In this document: piece after piece, positions 45,647 to 58,116 of the stretch
Layout: each line of letters starts with the position of its first letter
How positions within the stretch are numbered: the stretch's first letter is position 1
Assembly (NCBI GenBank): GCA_012861695.1
Contig: JAAOOA010000614.1
Span: 137,001 to 201,000 of the forward strand
Source of the DNA: Trematomus loennbergii
Lineage: Eukaryota > Chordata > Actinopteri > Perciformes > Nototheniidae
Direction: 5' to 3'
DNA: 64,000 nucleotides
The notes under the pieces: generated by a model
Told to the model about the DNA's origin: nothing
What the model saw: the letters and a program-made list of their open reading frames with translations, nothing else
Database searches by the model: none
Position numbers and translations under genes: made by a program

Positions 45647-46339
45647 CAGAGATGGCAAAAGTACACACATCCTTTACTCAAGTAGAAGTACAGATACTCG
45701 TGTTTAAAATACTCTGGTAAAAGTAGAAGTACTGACTGAACTTCTTTACTCAAGTAAAGTAAAGAGGGCTTTGAAATGTACTTCAGTAAAAAGTACCCAT
45801 AACTAGCAGCTGTTTTAAAGAGTACCTGACCTCCCCTTATATTAATAGAACAATAATGTCATTGTTAGCTAATGAATGTTTCCATGCTGAACAACGGCAA
45901 CATGACAACGCTTTCATTGGTCCCTCTTCTTTAGAGAAGACCAGGAAATGATGATACACGGATCGTGTTCAAATCAATAGGCACGCAATGACTCTAAATA
46001 ATAATGATCACGCCACCAAACACACATTCAAACTAAAGGAACCAGCCTGTTTGGAAAATGTAAGAAGTAGAAAGTACAGGTATTTGGGTTCAACATGTAA
46101 GAAGTAGAAAGTACAGGTATTTGTGTTCAAAATGTAAGAAGTAGAAAGTACAGGTATTTGGTTCAAATGTAAGAAGTAGAAAGTACAGGTATTTGTGTTC
46201 AAAATGTAAGAAGTAGAAAGTACAGGTATTTGTGTTCAAAGTAAAAAGTCGTCAGAAACATGGAGTAAAGCACTGATACCAGAAACATGTACTTAAGTAC
46301 AGAAACAAAGTACTTGTACTCCACTACTTCCCACCTCTG
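45647..46339. mobile_element. hAT-like non-autonomous element with minisatellite
   Basis: Ends CAGAGATGGCAAAAGTA and TACTTCCCACCTCTG are imperfect inverted repeats. The interior is rich in 'actcaagtagaagtac' blocks shared with 54102-54790 and 60845-61140. It is flanked by a direct repeat of about 65-75 bp (45584-45646 and 46340-46414) that is far too long for a target duplication. Confidence 0.65.
46057..46240. repeat. 37-bp minisatellite, five units
   Basis: Units of 'atgtaagaagtagaaagtac' plus 'aggtatttgtgttcaaa', with small length changes, inside the hAT-like element. Confidence 0.9.
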
Positions 46340-46969
46340 TTGGTTAGTTTGTCTCGGTACATTTCCATCACAACACACACACACACGTGCACGTTTCTCA
46401 TTCACTCACACACATCTGACCTATGAGTCATCCTGGCTTCACTACAGACTCTCTCTCTCTCTGTTTCCTGTCTCTTTAAACCTCTTCTTGTCACAGATGG
46501 ATTCCGCAGACAGCCGCAGTCTTAGAGCTGCTTCCTGTCTCTCTCCGGGCACTCAGCGACCGCCAGAATCAGGCCCAGTTTAACCGCAATTAAAAGCCTA
46601 ATTCCTCATCGCTCACTACAATGGAGAAGGTGCAGGGGCCGGATGAACCCAAACAAAAGCTTTGAGCAATGACCCACTAACACTGAATGTGAGAGTGGGG
46701 TTTCAATTATTCCAGACTAATGTGGGGAATCAGCTGCAGAACGGGCTTCACACTGGCAGGCTCTTTGTGTAGAAATGACTCACGGCTTTATGGGAATTTG
46801 AAATTGCCCAATCTGTTTCCTGAATTGATCTGCTGCGGTGAGGTTATTGGGAAGTGCAAGTTGAAAAGAAAAAGGATGCATGCCTCAGGCTCAATCAATC
46901 ACACATATATCAGGTTAGTGGGAGCACTGTGTGGAGGATTATACAATATAAATACAATTTGCACAGGTA

Positions 46970-47266
46970 TAGGGCTGCACGATTGGACAAATGAACTTAT
47001 TGTGATTATTTTTGACTGATTTTGCGAGAACAATTAAGGAAGGAATGATCATTTCTCCATTATTATTCTCATTATCCTAAAAAATGTATTGATGATCATG
47101 GTGTGATTTATTTAAAAGATCAGTTCCAAACAAATATGTTTTGTTTAGTCTTTGGAACAATATTTGCCGCTCCGAAAAATAATATTTAAGACATATTCGG
47201 TCATATTGTGCGTCCTGCGATTTCAAAATTGCAGTTTTGATCAACTCGATTAATTATGCAGCCCTA
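46970..47266. mobile_element. 297-bp MITE with TAGGGCTGCA ends
   Basis: Starts TAGGGCTGCACGATT and ends AATTATGCAGCCCTA, inverted repeats with two differences. The sequence type is common in vertebrate hAT-like MITEs. No clear 8-bp duplication remains. Confidence 0.7.
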
Positions 47267-48114
47267 CATAGCTTTGTTAAATCAAATCAACGTTTAGTTA
47301 AATAGCCAAATATCACAAAACCTGTTTGGCTTTACAGATTAACAGATATAGATGACAGCTTAAAATATAGTTAAAGTTACAAGAAATGATAAAACATGAA
47401 AGAACGTGAAGTACAAATAGATGGAAAATAAAACGAGATAAAATACAACAAAATACAGTAACAAAACAATAAAAACAATAAAATAAATATAGTAAAAATA
47501 CAATAAGAACTAATAATAAATACAGTCAAAAACTATAAATACAGTCAAAAACTATAAATACAGTAAAAAAAACTTTAAAAACAATATCATAAATACCATA
47601 ACATGTAGGAGTCAGGAGTCCAAACTCAGGGTAATCTTAAACCAGCTCTAACAGTATACATGTATGCATTTCCTTTTTAAGTATGCTTTCACCGTGCCAT
47701 AAATAAAACAAGACATCGTTTTAAGGCAGAATTATTGGATGTATTAAATCTGCAGTTTCACATCCATTGCACCTCAGGCGATTCTACCTCACAGACATCT
47801 TTTAGCTTCCTCCTCTCTTTAAAAGCAGCCAGTGTTTACTCCTTCGAGCTCTTCAGTATCTGTGCCAAGAATATATCCCTCAGAGAGTCTGAGATGTATT
47901 ATAAAAGCCCCCCCGGGTGGCATCTCTTCAGGAAACTGTTCAGTGTGAAAGGCTGTCTGTCACGATCAGCTTGCATCACAAATGAAAAGCTCCATGCAGG
48001 GATCTCTCTCTCTCTGGGATCGGATAGTTGATTGTTTTTCATTTATGCACGGCCGATGCGTCTCCATATAGGGAAATGAAGCGCTTGTGATGTGCTCTTA
48101 AAAGCAAAAGATGG
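47267..48114. other. A-rich unassigned sequence
   Basis: 47400-47600 is strongly A-rich with repeats of 'atacagtcaaaaactataa' (two to three units). No gene. Confidence 0.45.
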
Positions 48115-48275
48115 TGGATGTTGTCAAGTCTGTCTCCTAGAAATATTACTTTCCCTTTTCAACAGCTCACCTCTGGCTGCAGAGAACTCGCTGCTACATG
48201 GTTTCCCAAATTGGGATCAATAAAGTATCCATATATCTATCAATCTGTCAATCTATCTGTCAATCTATCTATCTA
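48115..48275 (+). repeat. Retroelement 3' end with (ATCT)n tail
   Basis: 'gctacatggtttcccaaattgggatcaataaagta' then (ATCT/GTCA)n. It has the same tail as at 1-36 and 42608-42690 (opposite strand). Confidence 0.65.
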
Positions 48276-48293
48276 TCATGACAAAGTACTTAA

Positions 48294-48815
48294 AGGTAGG
48301 GTAGGTAAGAATGGAGAAACCAGCTCGAGTGCGCTAGAATTTGAAACTACGCAGCCGAAAAAAATCTGCCACTTCCTTACAGAGCCCCTCCTTAGACGAT
48401 TTTATCAAAAGCGACTTACATACATTCAGTACTGAGGACAATCCCCACAGAGCAATTTGGGGTGAAGTGTCTCAGGGACACAACGACATGCTGACTGCAG
48501 TGGGACTCGAACTTGCTATCCCCTGATTTGAAGTCCAGCACACTAGCCACTGAGCCACAGCCACCCACATGACCAATGAGGGCACGAGATAAGTCTGTGC
48601 ACAGATGGAAGGCTGACAGGCAGGTAGGCCATCCAGTTTTTTAGCCGGCCGGCTCAGATGATTGGTCGTGCTTTTTACAGTACTACGGCTTCCACAGATG
48701 GATTTTTTTTATATGTATTTATTGTCAAAGCATTTCATGTATTCATTGCTATCGGGATGTTAAGAGCATTCCATGGAATATACAAGTGTTTCTGAAGTGA
48801 ATTACCTACCCACCT
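48294..48815. mobile_element. TTAA-flanked MITE (family C) with a SINE inside
   Basis: AGGTAGGGTAGGTAA at the left and TTACCTACCCACCT at the right, each next to TTAA (48290-48293 and 48816-48819). A minus-strand SINE (48390-48569) is nested inside. No transposase. Confidence 0.78.
48390..48569 (-). mobile_element. tRNA-derived SINE, minus strand
   Basis: On the minus strand: 'ggctgtggctcagtggctagtg' head with A-box, 'agttcgagtcccact' B-box, the shared 'cttcaccccaaattgctc' body and 'gtcgcttttgataaaatcgtcta' tail. Nested in MITE family C. Confidence 0.8.
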
Positions 48816-48819
48816 TTAA

Positions 48820-50349
48820 CTATGCTTTAAGCGAAATGTATTTTATCCAGGATTCAAAGATGAAATAATAAATGAAAACAAATGAAACGATCATGCATGA
48901 AAAGAGCTTATTGAGGTTAGGTAAAACATCATGGTTAGTCTCAAAATAAGCAAATGTTTTTCACATTGTTTAAACGCAAATTAGGATAAAAAGTAGACAT
49001 TGATGCTACAATCAAACAGGGGAGATTAGTAACCCAGTATCAGCTACTCAAAATTATAGAAAATGAATTCCGTACATTCTCAAAACATTTGATTATTTGC
49101 TCTAGTCATATTCCCCATAGGTCAAATATCACACCTCAATAATGGCTAAATGGAAAAGCCTTCAGAAATGGATCAACAGCTTGTGAAAGTTCACATCCTC
49201 ACATCACAGTCGTTCTCCAACAGCTCTGAACCTGTGATGTGTAAGGTGCTGCAAAAGGATATTGAGCAGAAATGTGTTGATTACCTCATGTGGGGTCTTG
49301 AGGAGTGAGGTCGAGGCCACACAAAGCACCATTTAGGGGGAACGTCCAGATAAAAGATGATGTGTTTGGTCTTTTATACAGTAGGAAACACACAGAGGGG
49401 TGAGCAGTGGAAGATATGCTTACTGTGAGTTACATTGACCTTCAGTGGTGAGTGTTGTTTTTGTGAGGTTCCTAAATGAAGATTGAGTTTGATAAGGAAG
49501 GAGTCCGCAGATAAACAACAACAGGTTCGTTTTAAACGTTCGGGCGTTTAAGAGTAGATATAAAGTCAAAGCTGCTCTCATCAGTGTTTACGTAAAAAAT
49601 TGGGGCCAAAAACTTGTCCGGAAAGATTTGAATGTCCCGAACAAATGGTGGAAATGTCGGTCTAATACTATCCATGTTTTGGTAGCAAGTGACAGGAAGG
49701 AAAGAATGACCATGATCACCGTGGCATGTAGATTTATGTTGTACTGAAGTAGGCTACTTTAATATAAGACCCCGTCAATAACCTTGTGGATAACTCAAAT
49801 AATAAACACTATGCAAGCTTACGCTGTAACTATTAACTCAAGGAACTTCCCTTAGATTTAGGATGACAGATTCTTAAAATACAGAATGAAAACAACTTGT
49901 AATCAAACCCAAATACAGGTAACCAAGGCTAAGAGAAAAAAAAACGTATTCCACTCAATGTAAACCAGTACTAGAAACGAGGTGACGCTGTTTGCTTAAA
50001 TCAGTATTGATGTATTGCAATACGTAACACCACCATCCTAGCTATTTGAAACCAAACCACAATCTAGATATTAGCAGCCTTCCCAAAATAGTCCTACTTT
50101 TAAGGAGTTCAAACAATGTGTCAGGACCTCAACACAAACTGATGGACCCAAATGGACCCAGAGACAAATGTCTTAAGTGTAAAAATAGTAACTTTAATTA
50201 CAAAGATCAGGAAATTCCTTTTAACAGAGTAGGTACTGGAATTAACAAAAGCGCTCACAAGGAGGAAAAACTATGCATAACAAAAAGAGAACTTAAGAAA
50301 GAAATGTAAGCCTACAAATTAACAAAACAACAAAACCTGACATGAGCGA
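48820..50349. other. Unassigned non-coding sequence
   Basis: 1.5 kb with no gene or recognisable repeat. Confidence 0.4.
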
Positions 50350-50580
50350 AAGCGATATTTTCTTAGCTGAGGCTTGGCACGACCATTCGGGGAACAAACA
50401 AGACGAACTGACACAGGACAGGTGAGTGGGAACGGTGGAAACAATCAGGGGCGGGGCAGACACTGATGAAGGTGGGAAAAACACACAGGGGAGGAAGAAA
50501 CGGGCCTGAAATGAAAGACAAGAGGTAAGTACAAAATAAACAGGAAATGGAAAACGAGACATGACAATAAATACAAAGGG
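50350..50580. repeat. Probable dispersed repeat
   Basis: 'gtggaaacaatcaggggcggggcagac...gaaatgaaagacaagaggtaagtacaaaataaacagg' has the style of a common fish dispersed repeat, and continues in kind after the MITE at 51067-51160. Family not assigned; the MITE seems inserted in it. Confidence 0.35.
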
Positions 50581-51066
50581 TGCATCTCACTTCGGTTATT
50601 TTTCATTTCCTCGCTCCTCGGGCTCGGTATCACCAGAAGTTGATTTGTCTGCGCCATCTTGAGTACCGTCCCAGTGGCCTTATTTTGCCGGAGGACCGAG
50701 GATCGAGGATCGAGGATCGAGGAGCGATAACGGAGGAGCGATAATCGAGGAACTACCAGACCATCCTCCGGTGAATCCTCAGACACTCGCCCCGCCCCCT
50801 TACTATATATCGCTCACTGATTGGACGTGCAGCGCATGCACTGATCTGGCTGCTGTCAGGCGATCAGCTGTGCGGCGTCATCACAAACGGACGTCGCTTC
50901 ACGGGACGCTCCGGAGGAAACGACTTCCCATTGCTCTTAAAACTAATTTCCCTGCTTCTCGTGGTTTCCTTGCATCTCTCCACGCTTCCCCTGGTGGGAG
51001 GGACTAGTCGCAGGGAAACGACGCAAGTGAGGACGCAAGGAATCCATTTAACCGAAGTGAGATGCA
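50581..51066. mobile_element. 486-bp MITE with 18-bp perfect ends (family D)
   Basis: TGCATCTCACTTCGGTTA at 50581-50598 and its exact complement at 51049-51066. The interior holds 'cgaggatcgaggatcgagga' micro-repeats. No coding capacity and no clear target duplication. Confidence 0.85.
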
Positions 51067-52179
51067 GCTAGAGACTGACTAGAGATGAAGGATCTAAATA
51101 AACAGACATGACCAGACGTGAAAAAACATGAAAATGACAGACATAATACATGAACATAACTAACACATTTGAGGAGACACAACACAATGCAATAACGATA
51201 ATGCATTGAACATCAGAAAGCAAAAAAGTACACTGTTAGCTTCAAACCACAATTTATATAATTGTCAATCAACTTATGTAACACCATAGTTGTTTGATTA
51301 CAAACCACAATGCATTTAGATCTTTAGAACTCTCTCAAAATGGCTCCAGGAGTTTAAATGAAACACTGCAATAACGATAATGTATGGTACATCAAGTTAA
51401 ACCAACCATCTCCAATGAAAGCCAAAGATTGATGTTTCTTTATTTCATTAAAACACAGCTTATAATATTTCAGTCCAACAACAAAACGGATATTCTCGAT
51501 CACGCCTTTGGGAGATAGCACTTGTTATCCAATCACAAGGACCTTTGTATTTATTAGTATGTATCTGACGTTGTGTGTATGATTTATTAATGCAGTGTAA
51601 TCTCACAACAGGAGGTGGAGGCCGGAGAGCAGGACCTGAGCGGCTGAGAAAAGGAAAAGCTCTGATGATAAATTATTCAAGAGATTTGTGCAGTGGGAGT
51701 TCTGGGATCCAGAGGAGGATCAATAACCAGATGGAGGTAGTAACATGTACTGATCAAAGAGTGCAATTATGCTGACATTAAAAGGTGGAACAACTGAGAT
51801 TATTAGGTTGATAAACAGCCAAAAACCACACAAAAAATCCTTGTGCAATTCTCCCTAAAATCTTGTTTATACCAAAGACCATTTATTAGATACCAGATTG
51901 GTCAAATATACGATCAAGACTTTATTTTCACACTCAGGCTGGATATAACCTCACAGGACGAGCACACAATCATACAATCAAGTTCAGGGAACACTTAACA
52001 ATCTTAATTATACCCAAACACAAACTACAGTTAAACACAGCTAAAAACAAAGTACAATCAGGTTGAGGGGGACATTATACGTTAGTATTTTGGTCATAAA
52101 CCACGTACAATTTTGAACCAAAAGAGCTGTTTGATGTTCACAAGTAACGAGTCCACGTTTAACTTGCAACTTGGTTTAA
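51067..52179. other. Unassigned non-coding sequence
   Basis: No gene. The phrase 'gcaataacgataatg' occurs twice (51190 and 51370). Confidence 0.4.
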
Positions 52180-52318
52180 TAACCGTTTAATTCCATTGTG
52201 TTTATTTATTGTGTTCCTTTCTTTTGTCTTCTTATTATGTGTTAATGTTGATGTACAGTAAAGCACTTTGAATTGCCTCTGTGTCTGAAAATATGTTTAT
52301 AATAAACGTACCTTACCT
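52180..52318 (+). repeat. Non-LTR retroelement 3' tail
   Basis: 'tgtacagtaaagcactttgaattgcc...tataataaacgtaccttacctta', a common fish LINE/SINE 3' end type. Confidence 0.6.
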
Positions 52319-52554
52319 TAGCAAAATATTCCCAAGAGCCAATGAATATATAGAAATATCTCAATTCATCCATCTATATTTGTGGAGTTTTTTAGGTCAA
52401 ACAGTTGGTGCTATAGAAAAGCCAGGGATCAGCAGCTATGAATATCTGTACAAAACTGAGGTAATCCAACTAATAACTTATACATGTGGCAATTGATTAA
52501 AAGATTGGCTGACTGACAGAAAGACAGATGGACAGACGTTAGAGTGGCTTTTTA

Positions 52555-53360
52555 GCCCGCGTCACACTGTCCCGAACTTGACACCAGATGGACACACGAA
52601 TATGGAATTGTGAATTTCGCACGAAGATGGCCCCGAACTTGGTCAACGGCCAAGCAACAGCCGAAGCAAGTACGATGCTACAGAAGGCCACACGATGGCA
52701 CCCGAACCACACACTCCGTCATGTTGTTTCCATAGCAACAACAACTTCCTGTCAACAGCGTAAACTCGCCTTCAAAATAAAAGCATCTAAATCAAACGAA
52801 GTTAACTGCAACGAAAGTAACAATGTAATATCCTTTTCAGTTTCACAGAACACAAATTGGGTTATTTACATAATATGTTTAGATGATTTTGTTGTGCAAT
52901 AAATGCAATCTTGATGTCATCGTACTATAATACGATGGCTACACGACGGCATTGCGAGGGCTTCACGTAGTCGTGTTGCCTTCCTAAGACAATCGGGCAG
53001 CTTCTAGTTTCCTTCGTATTGTCTTCGTGAGGCGAAAATGCCCGATGGCACCGATGATCACACGAAGATGACACGATTTGACAAGATGCCCTCACGATGG
53101 CCTTACGAAGGGTGAAATGGACACACGAATTCAACACGAAAATGAACCTTCGCAAGGTCTTCGGCAATTTTTTGGCATGCCAAAGATTTTGCCACCGCTC
53201 ACGAAGTTGCTGCCGGAGCCTGAGAAACTCCACCGGCGGTCATACGATGGCTTCAGATGCCCTCACGAACGGCCCGATGTTGTTACGATCAGAGCCGAAT
53301 TTGAACATTTCCTTTATCGTGTGTCCATCAGGTGTCAATTTCGGGACAGTGTGACGCGGG
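52555..53360. mobile_element. 806-bp MITE with long inverted ends (family E)
   Basis: Ends GCCCGCGTCACACTGTCCCG and its complement, with pairing continuing to about 45 bp (cttgacaccagatggacacacga/tcgtgtgtccatcaggtgtcaa). Flanked by TTTA (52551-52554) and TTAA (53361-53364). The interior is dense in 'cacgaagatgg' and 'acgatggc' motifs in both orientations. No transposase. Confidence 0.85.
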
Positions 53361-54101
53361 CTTAAAGCATGTGCATTTGTTTAGTACACTAGAACAATAA
53401 TAATAATAATACATTTAATTTCTATGCGCTTTTTCAACTGTATTTCCTTTTTATAAGTCCTTTAAGAGACCCAAGTACTCAGAGAGTGATGCACACGTTA
53501 CTCTTTTAACATCTGAATTGTGCAGAAGAACAGCAACATCAATGCTGTAAACACTGTTTGAGTTATTCAGCCAAAGGATCTGATTGTTCACAGTTTCTGA
53601 TTTGTTGATACGTATACTAGGGTTCCCTTTTTCCTCTTGCTACCTGAGGAAGTGAATTCCCTGTAAGGACACCATGAAGCCAAAGAGCTCAAACTGGCTT
53701 TAGCTTTATTCCTGCAGATACACTGAAAAGCCCCTCATCCTCTTTTACACCACAGGGCTCATCCTCTACTCCCCATCTCCTCTTTTTCTCCTCTGTAAAT
53801 GTTGAATGCAATATATGGTTTATTTCAAGCCTCCTATTCAGCCCCCTGCTCCTTTACAAGCCTCCTCGCTGTTTTGAGATGTGTTGCAGCAGAAAGCCTG
53901 GTTCCTGAGGAGCAGAGGAGGGAGGGAGGGAAGGGTTTATTTCTGTCGTTCAGGAGGAGGTAAACAACAAATATTCCCTCAACCACACGACATCTGCGAC
54001 TTTAAGAAGGGGAGGTCTTTCTCAAAAACAGCAACATCAAAGCCTGGGACCGTGAAGATTTCAACAGCAAGAGTGTTTTTTTTATATTCCTAACAACCTA
54101 A
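53361..54101. other. Unassigned non-coding sequence
   Basis: No gene or repeat end seen. Confidence 0.4.
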
Positions 54102-54790
54102 CAAAGGTGGGAAGTAACTAAGTATTTACTCAAGTACTGTACTTCAGTACAATTTTGAGGTACTTGTATTCTACTTGAGTATTTCCATTTTATGCTTACT
54201 TTGTACTTCTACTCCACTACAGTTCAGAGGTAAATGGTGTACTTTGACTCCACTACATGTATGTAATACCTTTAGTTACTTCACAGATCTGGATGAATGA
54301 TGTGAAATATAACCAAGTGTTAAATCAGACTTTAGTTCCACCTGGAGTAAATCCACAAGCTACCCTGCAGTATACAAAGTCATTCAACTAGCTGCACCTT
54401 TACCAGCTTTGAGAACACTTTCATGATCAATCATTATAAAACATATCATATATATTATTCTGAAATGGACCAATCTGCACAATGACTACTTTTACTGTCG
54501 CTACTTTCACTATATTTTGATGAGAATACTTTTCTACTTTCACTTGAGGAACATTTTGAATGCAGGACTTTTACTGTGACAGAGTATTCCTACACTCTGG
54601 TACTTCTACTTTTACTCAAGTACAAGATCTGAGTACTTCTACTTTTACTCAAGTACAAGATCTGAGTACTTCTACTTTTACTCAAGTACAAGATCTGAGT
54701 ACTTCTCCTTTTACAAGATCTGAGTACTTCTCCTTTTACAAGATCTGAGTACTTCTACTTTTACAAGATCTGAGTACTTCTCCCACCAAG
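54102..54790. mobile_element. hAT-like non-autonomous element, copy 2
   Basis: Starts CAAAGGTGGGAAGTAACTAA and ends GAGTACTTCTCCCACCAAGG. It shares the 'tactcaagtac' core with 45647-46339. A minisatellite fills its right third. Confidence 0.65.
54596..54780. repeat. 33/23-bp minisatellite
   Basis: Units of 'gtacttctacttttactcaa' plus 'gtacaagatctga', then shortened units lacking the middle ('cttctccttttacaagatctgagta'). The reverse-complement version appears at 60850-61045. Confidence 0.9.
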
Positions 54791-56054
54791 GTATATATAC
54801 TGTAAATGGTAATAGAAGCTAATACGTTAAGATGCAGAGGTTCATGATCCCAGAATAAAATAATGAAATGTTCTCCTGTCTTTATAATCCCTTCTGACAA
54901 CTTCTTATATATATGTTTTCTTTCTCTCGGCCTCATTGCATCTGCCTGAGGCCAGTAATATATAATAATATATATATATAATAATATATAATACAGAAGG
55001 AATATCACGCACCATTGCTTCATAACTGCAATAAAGCCCAGTTGCTGTTTCATGTGTTGTGACAACTTTAATAAAGAATTTCCGAGAATAGAGACACGTG
55101 TGTAGGTGGGGAACAAAAGAGAACATTGTCTTGTAGAAAGATCACGAGATCTCTTGTTCAGGTGTTTGGAAGTTAACTTCAGATAAAGTTACCTCTGCTT
55201 TAATCAGTTGTTAACGAAGTGGGGGGGGTACAAAGAAAAATAAATCATGATATGTTTCACGGTTATAATTAAGATGCTGTTGTAGTGTCACTTTGAATGC
55301 TTCCACTTCGGCTCACTCGTTAGTTTGATTTTCCGTCAGACGTTACACAGTTGCACGACATCAGTTACAGAACGTTTTTTAAGTAAATAATCAACAAAAA
55401 TTGTATTGCGTTTGCATGGGTGTGTTTATATTGTTGCATGGAGGAGGGGGGCTTGAAAATAATTTAAGAGACAAAAGGGGACTGGAAAAAAGGTTTGGTA
55501 AAGTCTGACACTGTTCAACGCTGAGGGAAAGCAAGTTGTTTCTGTCATTTCAAAGCATGACTCAACACGAGTAGACATTGTGTTTTAAGGGCTAACAGTG
55601 TGGATGTATGAAAGCAATGTTAGGTAATTATTTGACCTTGAAATAAAAGGATTTAAAACCATTTTTAAAGCTTCTGACTTGTAATAACAAGTAGAAATCT
55701 CCTAAATGAGTTGATTTTGGTGTAACTGGAACTGAGTACTTATGGCAATGAGACTATAAAAGGACATTGACAGACTAGAAAATGGAAAAGGAGAGAGCAA
55801 CACAGAAAACAGATGTGGATAGGAGTGAATATCAGAAAGGCTTTTAGTCATTATCAAGAGCTTTGTGAAATAAAAAGGCTGCAAGACAGACATCAAGCCT
55901 CTTTGCTGTTAATAATAATAATTAAACGTGTTTCTTAATATGTTTATTAGAAGCAGCATATAGTTTGAGTTTGGCGTCTAGGCTCGGGCCTCATCACTCC
56001 ACAGATTTACAAAGAACATTGAGTGATGATTAGATAACTATCCCCGAGCCTACA
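54791..56054. other. Unassigned non-coding sequence
   Basis: 1.2 kb, no gene. Contains a small (TA)n-rich spot at 54955-54992. Confidence 0.4.
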
Positions 56055-56432
56055 GGTGGAAGCTGGGGTGAAGCTGGGGTGGAAGCTGGGTGGAAGCTGG
56101 GTGGAGCTGGGTGGAAGCTGGGTGGAAGCTGGGGTGGAAGCTGGGTGGAGCTGGGTGGAAGCTGGGGTGGAGCTGGGTGGAAGCTGGGGTGGAAGCTGGG
56201 GTGGAAGCTGGGGTGGAGCTGGGTGGAAGCTGGGTGGAGCTGGGTGGAAGCTGGGGTGGAAGCTGGGGTGGAAGCTGGGGTGGAAGCTCGGGGGAAGCTC
56301 GGGTGGAGCTGGGTGGAAGCTGGGGTGGAGCTGGGGTGGAGCTGGGTGGAAGCTGGGTGGAGCTGGGGTGGAGCTGGGTGGAAGCTGGGGTGGAAGCTGG
56401 GGTGGAAGCTGGGGTGGAAGCTGGGTGGAGCT
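56055..56432. repeat. 10/11-bp G-rich minisatellite
   Basis: About 36 units mixing 'tggaagctggg', 'tggaagctgggg' and 'tggagctggg'. Runs of GGG to GGGG recur every ~11 bases on the plus strand, giving G-quadruplex potential. All six-frame proteins here are artefacts. Confidence 0.95.
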
Positions 56433-56585
56433 GGCAAGAGTCCTTTCTGTGCATTTTATTCCTATAACAATATGCAAAGAACAAATGTTAACACTCGTTC
56501 CCTGACGCTTTCCAGTTGCCTCTTTGTGGTAAATACCATAATACAACTTCAAAATAAAAGCATAAAACTACTTTAACTTACTTAA

Positions 56586-57272
56586 AGGTCACCTATCATG
56601 CTATTTTTAAGCAATAGCATAGGTCTCAGATATATAAAAAACATGTCTATGAAGTGTTTTGCTCAAAATACCAAACAGATCACCCATTCTAGCCATGCCT
56701 CATATCCCTCTATTTCACTTCCTGTTTCAAAAGTGCTGATTTGGGGAATAAAGCTTTAAAAAAGTAAAAAAGGAGGGTCTGAGCTCATGCGGGACCCGGC
56801 AGCTACTGTCTAAACTAAATACTGCCGTGATGAAACGCCATATCATGGATTATCAAGGATTATTTCTGAAACAGTATGGAGCTCAAAGGCTTTCTCTCTT
56901 GCCGGTTATACCAAGGTGAGTTCCTTTTTATTTCCTGCTTCTTCACACACATGCTCTCCAGTACAGGTTAGCTCTGAGTGTTAGCGATGCTAATGTAAAC
57001 ACCGACCATATTACGTCCAAAACAGTCGGCCATTGTTTCGATAGCAACTTTCTGATATGCCGTGGGTGTAAAGCCAGCCTACATTTCTGATATTACGTCA
57101 TATTCGGACGCAAATCTGGATCAGCTCCGTTGTAGCCCCGTTTTTAGAGATTTGGGTACGGAGGAAAAGAGAGAGGGTTTTATTTTCTGACGCTGCGTGA
57201 GTTCCCGGCACACCGGGGACACATGTTTATGTATAAAAGATAAAAAAGTGCATTTTGCATGATAGGTCCCCT
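56586..57272. mobile_element. TTAA MITE family A, complete copy
   Basis: AGGTCACCTATCATGC at the left and GCATGATAGGTCCCCT at the right, with TTAA on both sides (56582-56585 and 57273-57276). Related to 61646-62131 through both ends and blocks such as 'ataccaaacagatca' and 'gatttgggta.ggagg'. Confidence 0.85.
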
Positions 57273-58046
57273 TTAAATAATAACACTAATAATACATTTA
57301 CTATAAACAAAAACAGCGAGAAAATAAATGTTTAACTATTCAATAACATAAATCAAAAATATAGCTTCAACAATTATTATTATTTATTGTGGATTTCTTG
57401 GTGTTGATACAAATGAAGATGTATTTCCTAATAAGGAATTAGGAAAATAAGAATTATGTTTTTCGTGATTTCTACTAAACAATATATTTATATGATTTAG
57501 TTCCCGATGTTTTTGAGGTTTCATTCTTAAAAGGCATGGTGATTAAAACATTTAACATGATGTGTTATTCACCATTATAGTTGTCTGTAATCATACACTT
57601 ACACACTCTCCTACACTTCCTGTTTTAATTTCCCTTTGCGTGCTAACGATGCCTCCCGTTTCATTGTGATTTTCATAACCAGGCAAAGTGGTCTGATTGT
57701 GTGTGCTGTATTCTCCTCACAGGTGACTCATGCTCCTCCTGTGGAGACACAAGCACTTTAAAACCTCTCTCTCTCTTGTTGTTGTTGAATGAAGTACTTA
57801 TTAGCACCCTGAGGTCTGTTGTCTCTCTCACAAAAACAACAGCTAATAAAAGTCTTTTAGTGGAGGTTTGTAAAAAAAAAATAGAAAATGGGTGATTTCA
57901 GTCTTTTCGTCATTTCAGGGAACGGTGACAAATGTGGTGCGGAAACAATTTGTTTATGTGTGTGCTATAAATGCCTTGGAGAGACTGGTGCCACATCTCA
58001 CATTTCACAAAAGAGCAAAAAGTGATGCATCACACCTATTCCCAGA

Positions 58047-58047
<1 letters not shown>
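57273..58047. other. Unassigned non-coding sequence
   Basis: No gene or repeat end seen. Confidence 0.4.

Positions 58048-58114
<67 letters not shown>
58048..58114. repeat. (CA)n microsatellite
   Basis: About 67 bp of CA repeats with one CCA interruption. Confidence 0.96.

Positions 58115-58116
<2 letters not shown>

Noticed and set aside
46491..46580. Possible exon starting ATGGATTCCGCAGAC after a ttcttgtcacag acceptor
   Set aside because: Only one plausible signal; no continuing exon, donor or recognisable peptide.
56007..56576. Proline/histidine-rich and Trp-Gly-rich proteins on both strands
   Set aside because: All frames are open only because the 10/11-bp minisatellite lacks stops; no start context or homology.
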